A stretch of 64,000 nucleotides of DNA. Source: Adineta ricciae. Lineage: Eukaryota; Rotifera; Eurotatoria; Adinetida; Adinetidae. Numbering within the stretch: the stretch's first letter is position 1; every line of letters starts with the position of its first letter. Under the pieces are notes generated by a model that saw nothing but the letters and a program-made list of their open reading frames with translations, made no database searches and was not told where the DNA came from. Shown piece after piece: positions 52,048-64,000 of the stretch. The DNA is taken from assembly GCA_905250025.1 (NCBI GenBank), contig CAJNOJ010000034.1, forward strand, positions 248,001 through 312,000. Reading direction: 5' to 3'. Position numbers and translations under genes: made by a program.

Positions 52048-52744
52048 TTATGCCTTTTGATTCGCCATTTGTTGTCGGGTTAAATCTCTTATTGAACGTT
52101 TTCGACCACTGAGTGGACTCATACAACAAAATCGACCTAAAATCTATTCATGTAGAAGCATTTCGATAATCAAACAGTAGATCTTACGTTGTACGGTTGA
52201 TTCAACTGGTAATGCAACGACTTTTTCATTGTATAATGCATCCTCTACTGGACTAACGAAGTTTTCCAAGGCCAATTGTCGAAGAAGAGCACGGCGTACA
52301 TCGTCATCTTCATTCTAAAAATAATACATATATCAGACATGCAAAAAGTGTACTCAATTAAGATGATTAGACGAATAAATTGATCGATTTTGTTTTCTCC
52401 AGTCGACCCGGTTAGCCTTGTGTGCGAAACAATAGTGTCGCCTCATAACTATATACATATAAATCCGTCTGGTAGTTCAAGTGATCTTATCACTAACGAC
52501 AAGGTCAATATCTCTTCGCTTGGAAACGCTTGCATTTAGGTCAAGGCAAAGGATTATGTTTATGTTAATCGCTTTGAGTTCAACATGAATTGCGAAGAAC
52601 GTTTCACAGACATACCTGATTGAAATCATCATTCATTAATCGGAACGAACGAACAAAGAGAAATTGATTGAGAATGAGAAGAAGTACAAATAGATAGAAG
52701 ATTGTCATTGACGAGCTGGTTTGTTGTTTTCTAATGCCAAACAT
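52048..52744 (-). CDS. Putative secreted amidated-peptide (neuropeptide) precursor
   Basis: Three exons (52616-52744, 52188-52314, 52048-52136) join in phase to 114 aa; too short to stand out as single frames. Residues 13-32 are a classic signal core (MTIFYLFVLLLILNQFLFVR). A spacer with an acidic start (NEDDDVRRALLRQ) follows, then VQRRFCCMSPLSGRKRS. This last part has Arg-Arg before and Gly-Arg-Lys-Arg after, the standard signals for prohormone cleavage and C-terminal amidation, predicting a peptide of the type FCCMSPLS-amide. The tail is SIRDLTRQQMANQKA. I do not recognise the peptide family; F-C plus six residues plus G-R-K-R recalls the layout of CCAP precursors, but the cysteines differ. 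Confidence 0.62.
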
Positions 52745-53891
52745 GATGAAGATCTTTGGTGATTGAGTGTAAGGAAAATGTTTTCAAATGATCTAAGTTA
52801 TGTCGGGTGAAGTTCGAAGATATAGAAATGCGCCAAGGAATCTTTTAAATGATCTCTCCTACACAAAGCGGAAATGAGAAAGAACGTGACAAGCGATAAA
52901 GCTTTCATCGATCGGGAAAATAGAGAGAAGAAGAGAGAAAGAGAGACAGACAGACAGACAGACAGAGGGGGGAGAGAAAAGACGAAATACACGGAACCGG
53001 TTTAGTTTTTCTCTCTCTCTCTCTCTTTGTTTACCAAACGACGTTCTCGCACATTAGAATTTACAGGTTAGAACAGTTGTCCTATGTGAGGCTATAAATA
53101 TTATGAATAAGAAGACGGTATACACGTGGGTGGAATTAAGAGCATTAAAATACATTGGAAGGTTCATTTGATAGACAAGTACGGTGGTGTTGTCCTGTGA
53201 AAAGAGGCTTATAATCTAATCAAATCTATATTTGAAGATCGTATGCATCAATCAATGTCAGAAATGTTCGTTGTATGATGAACACTAAGTGTTTGCAACA
53301 TGCAAACTTATTTCTCGAAGAAAAATCCATAGTTAATCATTTCAATTAGCTAATTTATCTCTAGAATAGGATATTATTCTTGTTATTTGTAACAACTACG
53401 TAGTTCGTTTTGACTTCACAGTGAAGAAATATTTGCCGAACGATATTTCGTTGTGTCTTGTTCGGAATTCAAAATCGCTACTGCGTGACGATATTTACAA
53501 CTAAACGGAAGGAAATGAATAATAAAAACATACTATGCAAATTATATAACGTACTCCGACGCTTTCGTTACTGATCATGTTTTAGAATTCCTAATGATAT
53601 TTTTATTAATAAATAAAACGAAATCTGATGAATAAACGAGTAGTAAATTGATGAGAAAACTCATTTCAAGGGATCAAGAATATTATTTATTTGAACTTTC
53701 TAAAAAAACTATGATATTTTATCAAAAGAAAACAAAATACACTATGCAGATTAGTGTTCGTGTTAGTGGTTTACTTACAAATTCGAAAAACAAACAAGAA
53801 GTCAGATAAAAAATATTCAAAGATATATAGAAGAGATAATGTAAACAGTAGTATTCATCACAGATCGAGTTAGGAAAATTTAGTTGTACAT
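52745..53891. other. 1.1-kb intergenic with GA/GACA simple repeats
   Basis: Contains (GA)n and (GACA)n at about 52921-52978 and (CT)n at about 53010-53025, close to the presumed promoter of the peptide gene. No supported gene. Confidence 0.45.
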
Positions 53892-54746
53892 TTATACATC
53901 GGACATCATTGGCTTGGGAAAGTGGTCACTGGGTTTAGATGAAGATGAAGTACTTGTATCAGATGGGATATTATTAGTCGATTTTGTATTACCAAAAGAA
54001 TCTAAATAGAAGAATCATACATTCGACTTTGCTTCACGTCTGATTCAGACGACAATTTCCGCCAATGCTTACTTTGAACGTTCGGTTTCTGTTCATGATC
54101 GGCACCTTGAAAGCCATGAATATCTACCGAATCATCTTCGCTGTCATCATGATCCACTGTCCACATTTTTCTACCTCTGCCCACTCCAGAAATCTGTCGC
54201 ATTAGAGCAACACCTGGTCGTTGTAATGGAACGGAATAGCCAATGTCAAAGGACGGCTTTTGACATAACCACAGCGAACCCATTTTTTTCACTTCATCAC
54301 TTTTGTTTTCAATTAAGAATGATGAATTGGAATCCAGTGGATTGCAACTATCAAATCCGCACATTTTGAAGTTATTGATAATCCGAGCTTGTTCAGCATG
54401 TTCGATGTGAGTGAACAGATAACCATTTGGACGGAGTACACGAAAAAATTGAGTGATTAGGTCAGTATCGATCGCTGAATCCTTCTTATTGATCAAATCG
54501 AAGAAAATCAGATCGATCGAAGATGTTGCACGTCGAGCTGATTGATTTTCAAAAAAGAACTCATTGTTTTCTTACAATTTCAAAAATCGACTTACATTGT
54601 GAGAAGTCTTGCACTTTCTCCGGCGCAATTTGCGCTGTTTTCGATTTCGTTCGCACCGTATCTTGAAATGCCGACAGCTTGTCTTGATCAGCATCTACTG
54701 TCCAAAGAATGAGAATATTTTTGGCATTACCAAGTATCTCGTCCAT
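53892..54746 (-). CDS. Anamorsin (CIAPIN1)-like protein without the Fe-S cysteine domain
   Basis: Exons 54596-54746, 54073-54537 and 53892-54001 join in phase to 241 aa. The first 150 residues fit the methyltransferase-like domain of CIAPIN1/Dre2 (SSIDLIFFDLI, RVLRPNGYLFTHIE). SLWLCQKPSFDIGYS and KMWTVDHDDSEDDSVDIHG follow, matching the anamorsin linker (KPNFEVGSS, and KLWT...MEDDSMDLID). In anamorsin this leads to cysteine clusters binding Fe-S centres and the twin CX2C motif. Here the last exon encodes only a Ser/Thr-rich tail (NSFGNTKSTNNIPSDTSTSS...), with no cysteine. The donor GTAAGC at 54072 is strong and keeps frame. The canonical role (electron relay in cytosolic Fe-S assembly) would not be possible for this form. 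Confidence 0.62.
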
Positions 54747-55588
54747 GATACTATTTTATCTACAAATAGCGACATTTTCAATACGCGATACTAGCAAATA
54801 TCAACATTCGATTAGTACTGCTTCAATGCATCTTTTCATCGGTAGTGCGTAAATAAAATGTATTGAAGTCGAATGGCGACCCTATTGAAATAGTTTAGCA
54901 CGTTCGACGACTTTTTTCTTTTGCACTGATTTATCAATATTCGAATGTCAATATTTATCTTCATCGAATCGGATGATTGAGACAACGAGAAACAGATAAG
55001 ATTTTCTTCGTTTCTTTATTTCAAACAGAAAAGAACGCATATATTGAGTCCATATTAAAGAGAAGATGAAACATACACACGTAGAGACAGTACAAAAGAT
55101 GATGAAAGCAAACGAGAAAGTGTGTGCATATTTGTGGAATCCAAGACAAAGAAGAATGAAGAAGAAGAAATGACAATTCGAAGACAATGTAGGTGAATGA
55201 AAGGAAAAAATATGTTGAAATTCGTTTCTGTTGAAATAATCAGCACCATGACAATTGTCTCCGGGTTTGTTTGTTTCTGTTGTAGAGAATATAGACACGG
55301 ACAGAGGAAAAAACCAAAAAGAAACAAAAAACAAGAAAAGAAAACTGAACTAGATCATCTCTATTTACACTCATACAGTTGAAGAGAATAAGAAAGAACA
55401 AGAAAAACTGAATTTAAGAAAAAAAGAAAGAAAGTGACAAATCGATGATGTTCACGTTTTATTCTTTGTGTTTGTATATACACACGTATAGATATTCTTT
55501 TTAGAGCGTCTTTACGCGTATTTGTAGAAAGAAAGAAAGAAAAATATATATGTATATGTAATTATAAATATAAGATACTATTATGGGA
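54747..55588. other. Intergenic between the TLK 3' end and the anamorsin-like gene
   Basis: About 840 bp. A/G-rich on the plus strand around 54960-55440, which generates spurious frames on both strands (54948-55382). No supported gene; the interval includes the promoter of the anamorsin-like gene. Confidence 0.4.
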
Positions 55589-58587
55589 TCAGTTCGAACT
55601 GTCATTCATGGATAGTTGAGCTGTTCGAGCTGATGCACTTGTTGTCGAACGTTTCGGATATGAACGAAGATATTCATCATCACTCAATTGATTTACATCT
55701 GGCCGATCGCGGACATTGTACGTTAAACAACGTCTGATGAATGTCTAAGAAAATCGATTTCGCTTTCGATCGTTAATACGTTCATATTTTGCACTTACTT
55801 TTGCTCCATCGGATACGATTGGTTTGGCTGGAAATTCCACTTCTTTGGCTTTTAGTATTGTTTGATTTTCTAATATTGCAGCTTGGGATTGATTATGTCC
55901 ATAAGGTTTTCGTCCGTATAAACACTGGAAAAAAATACAACCTAAACTCCATACATCGACTTTTGAAGAGATTTTTGGAGGGTTCGGTCCTTGAACAAAC
56001 ACTTCCGGTGGAAGATACCAATAGGTTCCTGCACCTTGCGAGGTTAAATCCATGCCGTGTTCAGGATCATAGGTGTCTTCACACATCTGTTTACTTAAGC
56101 CGAAATCTGTGATTTTGATTTCTCCGCTACTGGTAGCAGTGCCCAATAAGATATTCGCCGGTTTAAGATCGAAATGAATCACAGGTGGTTTGATGCCATT
56201 GTTCAAATATCTTAGCGCACTGACAGTTTGCATAACAACTGATCGAGCTTCTTTCTCTGGAATATATTTGTGTTGTTTTAAGAAGAAATCAATGTCATTG
56301 CCTTCGATATATTCAAGGACAGTACAGAATCTAAACAAATGCTTCGATGTGAGATGAAACATAAATGGAAGTATTTCACTCTTACGAATCACTATCAATT
56401 TCGAATACATCGTACAAGCGAACAATTCGAGGATGATCAAGTGTTTTGAGTATATCACATTCACGTAATGCATGTCTATGAACAACGAGATATAACAATT
56501 AATTTTGATTGAAGAAATGATTCTTACTTGATGTAATTCGCTTTCTTTTCTTCTTTCCATTCTTTGTTGAGTTGATGAACTTTAACTGCAACATATCGTT
56601 GTTCTTTCAAGCAGAATGCCTACAAAGATTGAGAAGAATACTGAAAAAGTATTATACAACAAGTTTACTTACTTTATGAACTTCACTGAAACCACCTTTT
56701 CCAATCAATGTTAACAGTAGATATCGTTCATTGAGCACAGGATGGTCTTGGAATCTAGAATAACGACAAATAGACATCAAATGTGTTTATCCATCTCATT
56801 TACCTGGAATGATCTTCATTGTAGATACGTTTCAATTCGCGTATATGCAAATTTCGTTCTCTTTCAAGTTTTTCATATTCTATTTGAAGATCCATCTCTT
56901 CTTTCTTCAGGGATGCTTGACGCAAACGTAGGATTTCATCTGATTCATTCCAATCACTGACTAATAACCTGTAATAGACAGACACACGACGGAAGAAATT
57001 GAAATAATAGATTTTGTACACTTTGTTCCACTTACGCTTTATTTGCATCATTACTTGTCTTCATATCGTCATTGCTACTTTCATCTTGAGGTACAAATCC
57101 ACCCGTGCGATCCTTCATTCTGGATTTGGAATTCGGCGTTTTCGGTGGCTTCTCTTTCACTTCGCAATTCGGTCGACGACGTAGTAGGTTACGCCGTTCA
57201 CGGTCGAGCTCTTCTCGCGCCCGTTGTAGCATTTCTTGTTGTCTAAAAGAAAATTTTCATGAAATCAAAATGAAAAAAGCAAATAAACAAGGAAAATTCG
57301 ATCGTACTTAGTAATATCAGTAAATGCGGAACCGTCTGTCCAATTTTCTACAAATGTTGCGCCTTGTCGTTGTGTCACAAATTGACCTAATCTTAATCGA
57401 TTCTCCATACATTTTTGTCGTGCTTGTTTGCGTTCTAATGTTGACTAAACAAGGAAGAGAATTTCATTTTCGTTCTTTCGTCATGATACCAATTATTAAA
57501 CTTACCTTTTCGACGAGCAATTTTTTATTCACAGCCAGACATTTTTGCAGAATATTATTTTGTTTGTCGAAATCCCTTTTCGTTTCGGCTATTTGTCGAC
57601 GTAACTCATCTCGTTCCTAGAAGAAGACAACAAATCACGATTCTTTTTTTCGAAAGAACTCAACTTTCTCAATTCTTACTCTAGTTAAACTTTGTATTTG
57701 ACTGTTCTTGGCATCAAGTTCGCTGGATGCAGAATTTATCGATCCCGTGATTTCAGTCTAAAGAGCATCATTCTATCAAGAATCGAATCAAAAGCGCCGT
57801 GCTATTCTACCTGAGTTAGTTTGGAATTGACTGTTGATATACTCGATGATTCGGATGTATGATTTGAATTAGAACATGAATCACTTTGTGCAGACGAGGC
57901 AGGAGAGAATCCAATTTCACGATAATTCGCAACATTCTGTGGAAAACCGAAAAATAATAAATCCATCATTGCCTTCGCTTTTACTTTGTTCATCTCAGTA
58001 GAATATTTCTTCTCCGCAGATGATTGTAGTAACATCGTAGATACTACAGGTTCTGTTTGTTGTTGTTGTTGTTGTTTGGATTGGCTCATATTCATATCAC
58101 TTTTACGTCGTTTTACTTTTTGTCCGTCAGAATTATCATCGGTTTTGGGCGCTCGCTTTCGTCGTACTTTATCCGTTGCTGAGTGCTTTTTTACTGGATT
58201 GGAATTCGATACAGATGTTGTTGAACCAAATAAACGAAATGGTGACGTTGGAATGGTTTGAAAATCGAGAATTTCACTATCGGGAGGATTGACGATATCT
58301 TGTTGAGATAAATGCTAAACAAAACGATGAGAATCAGGAGAGTCGGTTATTCGAAGAAGAAGATGAGCCACATACGCGTTGTAAACCGTTATTGGAGGGT
58401 GATGCACGATTATCGACAGAGTCACTACGTTGGGGAAATAATCTGAATGTTAAAGGAAGTACATCTTGACCTGAAATTTCGAAGGAAAAAAACAAATCGT
58501 AATTATTTTCTTGAGAAAAGCTGATTTGATCGGATTTTTACCACGAGAATTGAATTGATTTTCTGTGGGCTTTGAAACGAGATTCAT
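55589..58587 (-). CDS. TLK: Tousled-like serine/threonine kinase
   Basis: About a dozen minus-strand exons from the ATG at 58585-58587 to the TGA at 55589-55591. The N-terminal half is disordered, with a poly-Gln run (about 58058-58075), a basic nuclear-type stretch ([15 protein letters not shown]) and coiled coils. [20 protein letters not shown] and WTDGSAF are diagnostic of TLKs. The kinase domain has [42 protein letters not shown] and [11 protein letters not shown], all catalytic residues present. TLKs phosphorylate the histone chaperone Asf1 in S-phase chromatin assembly. An ATG/GTAAAT upstream (near 58650) may be a 5' untranslated exon, but using it as start would break the frame. Confidence 0.94.
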
Positions 58588-60378
58588 TCTAAAATAATTG
58601 TCGTTTTTTTCATATCTAAACAGAAAAAAAAGAGCTAAGGATTTACCATTCTAGTCGTTTGTCATTTCAAGAATACTCTAAAACAATAACAACACCTATC
58701 GGTAGAGGGCACACATCGTATTCACGTGATTAATTGATAGAATCCAAGCGTAAAAAAAGAAAACGAGAAGCACAAAAAAAATATACACACATATATGACA
58801 AATATGGAAGAAAGAGAACAAACTTTATTCATTCTAAAGATCCCTCCTCATTGGTTTTTAATATACACACACATCTACATATATATATTTCCGGTTATAG
58901 AAGAATAAGAAGAAAAAAAATGAAAAAAAAAAGATGCTTTTTAGTTGAGATCAAATGTGCGATTCGTTTTGTTGTCATTATTGGCAAAAGAAAAAGAACG
59001 AAAGACAAGCACGAGAGGTTGATTATATTTAGTGTGATTTTTGTTTCGTAAATACTAATCAGCGTAGCGGACAGTCATAGTAGCATCGCCCAGTGTGTGC
59101 AACTCGACCGATCGATCGTTCGAAGAAGATTCGTTCTCACGTCATTTATTTGTTTTATGTCCAACCAATGAGATATAATCATCGACGCAAAAGAGGGCTC
59201 TCATTGACGACATCATGCTCACTCATTAAGCATTGTATCGAAGATGGAGAAAAGAAATAACTTCACGTTGACTTTTTTTTTATAGTCACCTCGGGATATT
59301 TTCATATTACTTATCGTCTGTGACTGATAATATTTAAAACAGACGTCTCAAGAATATCTCGAACATTGTGCAAAACTCATTGGGATTGAAAGAGTAGTGA
59401 AACGATATTCGTCTTGCATTCATATAAACGAAACATTTTGTTATCTGTCATGATTGACGTTTAACTCAATATGTTGCATACATCGCTTTTCGATTGCGCG
59501 AATAGAGAATTGTTTTTCTCTTTTAAATTTTGATGTGGATAGTTGGACAAGCACCATCATCATCAAATCTGCTTATGCAATATCGATGAACTTCTTATAA
59601 AAATACAAGACAAGTTGTTGATAGGATACTTATGAATATATTGGACAAATAAGAAGCTTCCGGACTTGATTGTATGTGCGCAAAAAGAAAACTTTTTTCG
59701 CATCATCGCATACTCAAGTGTCCAGTTCATCGATATATTCGTTTTTGGAGTTAGGCAACTCATCTTGACTGAAGTTTCTCTTTCTCGTTCCAACATTTTC
59801 TCTAGTCTCATGAGAGTCGCCAAGTTATATTCATTCAATGCTGTCTGGTTCATCTCAAAAGATTTATTCACAAGGTAATTCTTACTATGCTTGCACATTT
59901 ACTTGCGTATTCACACACAATGATGGCAAGTTCAAAGTAGCTTTCAGTTCCAGTCATGTTAACGCAAATGATGATTAGAACTGTTTGAATCTTTGATTAC
60001 GAATCAAATCAGACAAGTTGCATGGAATTGTTCTCTTCGGTTCTAAATAGAACAGTTTCTCTTTCTCTCCATCGCTCTTTATTCTTTCGTTCTCTCTCTC
60101 TCTCTCACTCACTCTCTATTCTCTTACATAGAAGTTCATATTTGGATATAACGATCAATTATTTTGTTGATTTGACAAGTGACGGTAGTTAGTATAAACT
60201 GTAAGTATGTATAAATTCTTGTGAAGAGTTTAGATCGTTTCAGTAGTATTCCGACAAACATATCACAAACTCTTGAATGGAAAATTTTTTAATTATTTTT
60301 CGTTATGAGAATAAGGGAATACATATGTGAGTGCTTTTTTTTTTGTATTTCGTTTCAGATGATTTGGTTGAGATTCTA
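58588..60378. promoter_or_regulatory. 1.8-kb divergent region between TLK and the sushi gene
   Basis: No supported gene. Purine-rich stretches at 58740-58990 and a (CT)n run at about 60088-60118 are the only structure I see. The 111-codon reverse frame at 59563-59898 has no family features. Confidence 0.4.
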
Positions 60379-63300
60379 ATGAGGACAAGTACAATAATAA
60401 CGTCTTTTCATCTTCTGAAATTCTTCGTTGTCTGGCAATTGGTCAGTTTAACCGAAGGTAAGTTCAATTTCAAATAATCGGAGGGCGTTGACGTATACCG
60501 GAGTTATTTGGTCACAATGAATTTCTTTTTGTTTTGATTGAGTGAAGAAGTAGAGTAAAACAAGGTCAGAGGGAGGAGCAATCAAATTAGACTAATGTTA
60601 TTTTAATAGACATTTCTTTCTTTTTTTGCTTCTGTTTCTATGACTATACCGTGAGTGTTTAAAAATCAATTAATCAGTCTGACCGATTTCTTTCCTTTTC
60701 AGCTTACTGGATTCGCGATCTGTCATATTGTCCAAGAAAACGTGACGTAACCCGACAACGACAATGTTTCAAATCCTGTTTTGACGATAGCGATTGCCGT
60801 AGTCGATACCGTTCGTGTGTGTGCGACTATGACTGTGGCATGTCATGTGTCAAACGAGGTCAACTTTTCAGTATCATTTTCTTACTGACAGAGAATCTTC
60901 TGTTTCATTTTAGGCATTAGTTGTCCGTTTCTTGCACCGCCTGATCATGGAAGGATTGTATATTCCAATGAGAATAAATTTGGGTCACGCGCAACCTACG
61001 AATGTGAAGCAGGTTTCGTTCTTGAAGGTCCAAAACATCGGCATTGCCAAGGGGATATGTGGTGGGGACCGAGTGATTCCGTTCCTTATTGCACAAAAGA
61101 AGGTATGAAGTAATTGAATTTGTCAAGATGGTCATCTTTTTGATTACTCGAATGTATACTGAGATAAGGATACAAACATCAACTTAGGTGTTCAGTTTCT
61201 ATTATGTATAAGTCTAGACTTGTTATAGTGTTCAATGAATTGAAGATAATTATGATAAAGTTAAAAATGTCATCGACTACAATTGATTTTGTTCTGTTCT
61301 TCTTTGTGTTTCATATTAGTTTTTTGTCCTCGACCACCTGATATCGCTAATGCAGTTAATGATATTCCAAGTAGTATTACAACATTTCATGCTGGTTATT
61401 CAATTCAATATACATGTCTAACCGGCTTTGTTGGGTATGAATCACAACAAGAGATGTGCCTTTGAACAGATGTACTTAGGTGTTATTCTTCATTCACATA
61501 GAAATGGTACAACAACATCCGAATGTGCTTTTCTAGGTCAATGGACATTTGCAACGCTGAAATGTATTCGTAAGTTATACTAACAGTTCGTTGTTGATTG
61601 AAAAGTGAATTTGTTTTTCAAATAGCAATCGATTGTGGTCCACCGGGTGTATTACGTGACGGATTTTTAAGTGGTGAACGATTTGACTATCCAAATATCA
61701 TTGCATTCTTTTGTAATGATGGCTTTGAACTTGTTGGCAAACATACGACACGAGCGTGTCAAGAAAATGGTCTATGGTCTGGTTCAATGCCTGTTTGTCA
61801 AAGTAAAAAACAAACATCACGAAGGATTCATTGACTTGGTATTTTGCTGTTAGAAAAATCATGTGGTGCACCGCCGTTAGTTATGCATGGAGAAATCATT
61901 CAACCTGATCGAACAACAAATGATACTGTTCAATACACTTGTGAAGATGGTTATCATCTGCAAGGATCTTCAATTTTAAAATGTCTCGCAGGTGAATGGC
62001 AACCGAAATCACCTGTATGTGAACGTAAGTTTTGGTTGATCTTCAAAAATCTATCTTCAAGTGATAACTATCTGACCTGTTTAGCAATCACATGTAAGGA
62101 TCCTCAAACAGATTTCAATGGATATGTTGAATTACTTTCCAATCAAAATTTATCGCAATATTCAATTGATTCAATCGTTAAATTTCATTGTCCGAACAAT
62201 TTAACATTAAAAGGATCACGCGTGTCGAAATGTCATGTCAACGGCAGTTGGATACCGAACATTCCCAATTGTGAAGGTTTCTTTCAAAGCACATTTTCCC
62301 CACATCCGTACTTCGTTGTTTTTTTTTCTGCAAATAGAACCGATTTCTTGCTCAATTCCATTTCTGCCCGCAACTGCTCGTTATGTCAATCACGATCCGT
62401 CCATGAAGATAATGAAAGATGGCAGTCGGTTGGAATATGTTTGCGGTCATCTAAGATATCGCCGTCGTGTCTTCTGTAGACACGGAAAAACCTTTCCCAG
62501 AATTCCGAAATGTTACGTTGGTAAGATCAAACCAAGCGTATACACGTCACCTTATGTTTTCGTCTTTTTAGGTTGTCGAGTGCATAATAATGAAGTTCTA
62601 TTCTCAAAAAGATTCTATCGTCACAAAGAAATAATCGAATATATTTGCAAGAACAATAGTTCTTCTCCATTCAATAACGAAACAATACGTTGCATCAATG
62701 GTACCCTCTCCAAACAGCCTACTTGTCGTAAAATTCCATCGATGTGCACTGTACCACATACACTCTTTCTACGTAATATTGCAACAACGACAATTCCAGC
62801 AGGTACACTGTTCCAAATGGGTACATCATTCTCTTATACATGCAGTCAAGATTTTCAACCTGTGAACGAATCGGGAATGGTCGAATGTCTCGAAGATGGA
62901 AGACTATCTCATCATGCGCGTTGTGTACCAAAATCGTGTGAAGAACATCCGCCATCAATAAACAATGGTCGAACAATCTTTCATTCAACTATGCATAGTT
63001 CAATTGCAAGATATAGATGTTTTCCTGGTTATAGATTTGAATATCATAATTTGACAACGGTTACATGCCAGTATGGACTTTGGTTACCAAAAGAATTACC
63101 TAAATGTCTACCAAGTAATGATCAAAGATTTTCTATAGAAAAAAATTAATTAATGACTCTTCTTCATATATATATATAGTCTTTTGCCCCAATCCTGGTC
63201 CTTTAGAACACGGAACCATCTATGTTGTACTTAACGATGAACGTATATCATCAGTACCTACTCGAAGCGAATTTCGTTCATATATACCTACTGTTAATCA

Positions 63301-63558
63301 TGGCCGAACCATCGAATTCGAATGTGACTTAGGTAAGAGAGTGTTCGTAATCTTTCCTTTACATTTCTTTTCTATATAGGATATGGTCTTCAAGGGCCAA
63401 CTGGTTTGACATGTGTCCATGGTCGATGGTTGCCAGCTGAGAGACCAAGTTGCGTGCGTGGTAAGTTGTCATTATTAAAAGTATTGATCATAGATCGATT
63501 TTTTTTCTTTGACTATTTAGAAAGCCATATTCAACCAAATATAGTATTTACTGGATAA
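60379..63558 (+). CDS. Secreted protein with Cys-rich head and about ten sushi (CCP) domains
   Basis: The first exon (60379-60457) is a signal peptide (FHLLKFFVVWQLVSLTE). Exon 2 (60703-60858) encodes a compact Cys-rich module (YCPRKRDV, CFKSCFDDSDC, CVCDYDCGMSC). About ten CCP modules follow, roughly one per exon; the first is ISCPFLAPPDHGRI...CQGDMWWG...YCTKE (60914-61102) and the last CPNPGPLEHG...CVHGRWLPAERPSC. Each has four cysteines and the Trp near the third-fourth Cys, although several lack the canonical Trp. The end is a short non-membrane tail (SHIQPNIVFTG). No transmembrane anchor is visible, so it is probably extracellular matrix or synaptic. The head plus CCP string loosely recalls insect Hikaru genki; this is tentative. 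Confidence 0.83.
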
Positions 63559-64000
63559 GACTATTTATAAAACACGATGAAGCTAGTCTTCATCTTTTAA
63601 TCGCTAGACGACTCGTCTGTCTTCGCTTTTAGTCACGAATGATGTTTTTCTTTTCTACTGAACTATTTAGTAAATGATATGTATATTGTTCCTACTATAT
63701 ACTTAAATGTCTAACAATTAACAAAGGAAACCGTATAAATGCGAGAAAAAAATACGGTTCAATCTATGAATAAATAACTTCTAAACACAGTCAATTCGAG
63801 ATGATTGTTTATGATGTAACACATTCCATTTTGGAGTAAAATCTTAAAAATAACAGACGATGTTTGTTTTAATATTTAACGAAACATACACACAAGCTAG
63901 TAATTGATAAGAAGAAAGAATAACAACTATCTTAGGGCCTGGATCAAACTATTCCTGTCGTCCATACAGTAGTCATTTCGATATCTGATGGATGTTTCAT
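63559..64000. other. Intergenic to window edge
   Basis: AT-rich 3' flank of the sushi gene. An ATG on the reverse strand at the extreme right edge could begin a gene outside the window, but there is too little sequence to judge. Confidence 0.35.

Noticed and set aside
55055-55382. Overlapping frames on both strands rich in Phe/Ser or Lys
   Set aside because: They come from an A/G-rich strand bias downstream of TLK and have no domain features.

Overview
The window is nuclear DNA from a small, gene-dense invertebrate, most likely a bdelloid rotifer (Adineta/Rotaria type). The base composition is AT-rich. Most introns are about 50-60 nt with GT/AG ends, neighbouring genes can lie less than 100 bp apart, and there are no operons or Shine-Dalgarno sites. 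The gene set is animal (Cys-loop receptor, TLK, SDCCAG8, SLC45, ABCA, UBA52, TOMM40), mixed with families that I recall as expanded in bdelloids (secreted-type ADP-ribosyltransferases, F-box/LRR proteins, IAPs). The clade is an inference from these traits, not from a marker gene. Exons were joined by eye using splice sites, reading phase and family alignment; all products are predictions.

Layout. Positions 1-2934 hold no convincing gene, but contain a recurring 14-nt motif and a large inverted repeat (1630-2541). Positions 2935-13391 are an accessory block: a WWE + ADP-ribosyltransferase gene, then three tandem inhibitor-of-apoptosis genes (BIRx3-UBA-like-RING). Two of the IAP copies share a 538-bp tract that differs at only two sites, which suggests recent gene conversion. 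A nicotinic-receptor-like channel subunit lies at 14187-17287 (minus strand), followed by 3.2 kb of simple-sequence-rich non-coding DNA.

From 20526 the window becomes a dense housekeeping block: RING/B-box protein, SDCCAG8 (minus), two tandem tRNA-Trp genes, an F-box-like LRR protein (minus), UPRT (minus), TOMM40, SRRM1, an SLC45 sugar transporter (minus), NT5C2 (minus), ubiquitin-L40 (UBA52), a Josephin deubiquitinase (minus), a full-length ABCA transporter, a small secreted peptide precursor (minus), an anamorsin-like protein (minus), Tousled-like kinase (minus) and a secreted ten-sushi protein.

The genes do not form one pathway. Several touch ubiquitin signalling (three RING IAPs, the RING/B-box protein, UBA52, Josephin, the F-box-like protein), and others serve neural or secretory roles (channel subunit, peptide precursor, sushi protein). 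The most interesting items are the IAP conversion tract, the channel subunit with Pro-Ala-Lys at the selectivity filter and Ser at pore position 9', the unrecognised amidated peptide precursor (52048-52744), the anamorsin-like protein lacking its Fe-S cysteine domain, and the ABCA second nucleotide-binding domain with an altered D-loop.
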